5,892 nucleotides of DNA from an uncultured Collinsella sp. (GTDB taxonomy: Bacteria > Actinomycetota > Coriobacteriia > Coriobacteriales > Coriobacteriaceae), in NCBI GenBank assembly GCA_902491055.1, contig CABUGI010000108.1, forward strand, positions 1-5,892, given 5' to 3'. Shown piece after piece: positions 5,839 to 5,892 of the stretch; position 1 is the first letter of the stretch, and every line of letters starts with the position of its first letter. Below the pieces are notes generated by a model, which saw nothing but the letters and a program-made list of their open reading frames with translations, did not search any database and was not told the origin of the DNA. A program made the position numbers and the translations under genes.

Positions 5839-5892
5839 CTATTTGAGAAGTTGTGCCATGGCGTTGACGAATTTTTGGACTTGGAGGGTGGG
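5839..5892 (-). CDS. Possible C-terminal end of a convergent gene (partial)
   Basis: Read on the minus strand from the right edge, one frame gives PTLQVQKFVNAMAQLLK followed by a TAG stop (complement of CTA at 5839-5841). The peptide looks like a natural amphipathic C-terminal helix, and convergent placement after the GGDEF gene would be ordinary. However, 17 open codons are easily found by chance and the gene body lies outside the window. I do not recognise a family. Confidence 0.25.
   Translation of the reverse strand, partial: PTLQVQKFVNAMAQLLK

Noticed and set aside
5864..5869. TTGACG as a -35 promoter element at the right edge
   Set aside because: No -10-like hexamer occurs at the right spacing before the window ends, and the region may be the coding end of a minus-strand gene.

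Overview
The window is GC-rich, gene-dense bacterial DNA with strong Shine-Dalgarno sequences and overlapping genes. The codon usage, the paired half-size ABC exporters and the membrane GGDEF protein with 'FDLNN'-type wording fit a gut actinobacterium of the class Coriobacteriia (Collinsella-like). This is inference from style; no 16S or other marker gene is present.

Layout. (1) 1-443: a MarR-family regulator whose first residues lie off the left edge. (2) 436-2259 and 2252-4171: two half-size ABC exporter subunits, each with a membrane domain followed by an ATPase domain. All three genes are on the plus strand and each junction overlaps by 8 bases (ATGANTAA), so they form one translationally coupled operon. 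The two ATPase domains are complementary. The first has a degenerate ATP site (Asp for the catalytic Glu, Gln for the switch His) but an intact VSGGQ signature. The second has intact Walker A, Walker B and switch His but an altered LSQGQ signature. This is the pattern of a heterodimeric exporter of the BmrCD/LmrCD/TM287-288 type. The MarR protein probably controls the operon in response to an exported compound; the substrate cannot be read from sequence. (3) 4172-4703: a 532-base intergenic region. It holds a bulged stem-loop, a convincing intrinsic terminator at 4296-4333, and then an array of six alternating palindrome arms at 4343-4513 with a period of 61-62 bases. The segment leading into the next gene carries a weak promoter candidate. 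(4) 4704-5795: a membrane-anchored GGDEF protein with an N-terminal extracytoplasmic helical sensor domain resembling the NarX/PilJ type, probably a diguanylate cyclase and transcribed separately from the exporter. (5) 5796-5892: a short tail with a weak hairpin and possibly the last 17 codons of a convergent gene on the minus strand.

The protein genes belong to known families. The least explained element is the palindromic array between the terminator and the GGDEF gene. Its arms pair best across neighbouring units, and two of the sequence differences are preserved as G-U pairs, so it may act as a folded RNA or as a REP/BIME-like mobile palindrome. I see no complete new defence or metabolic system.
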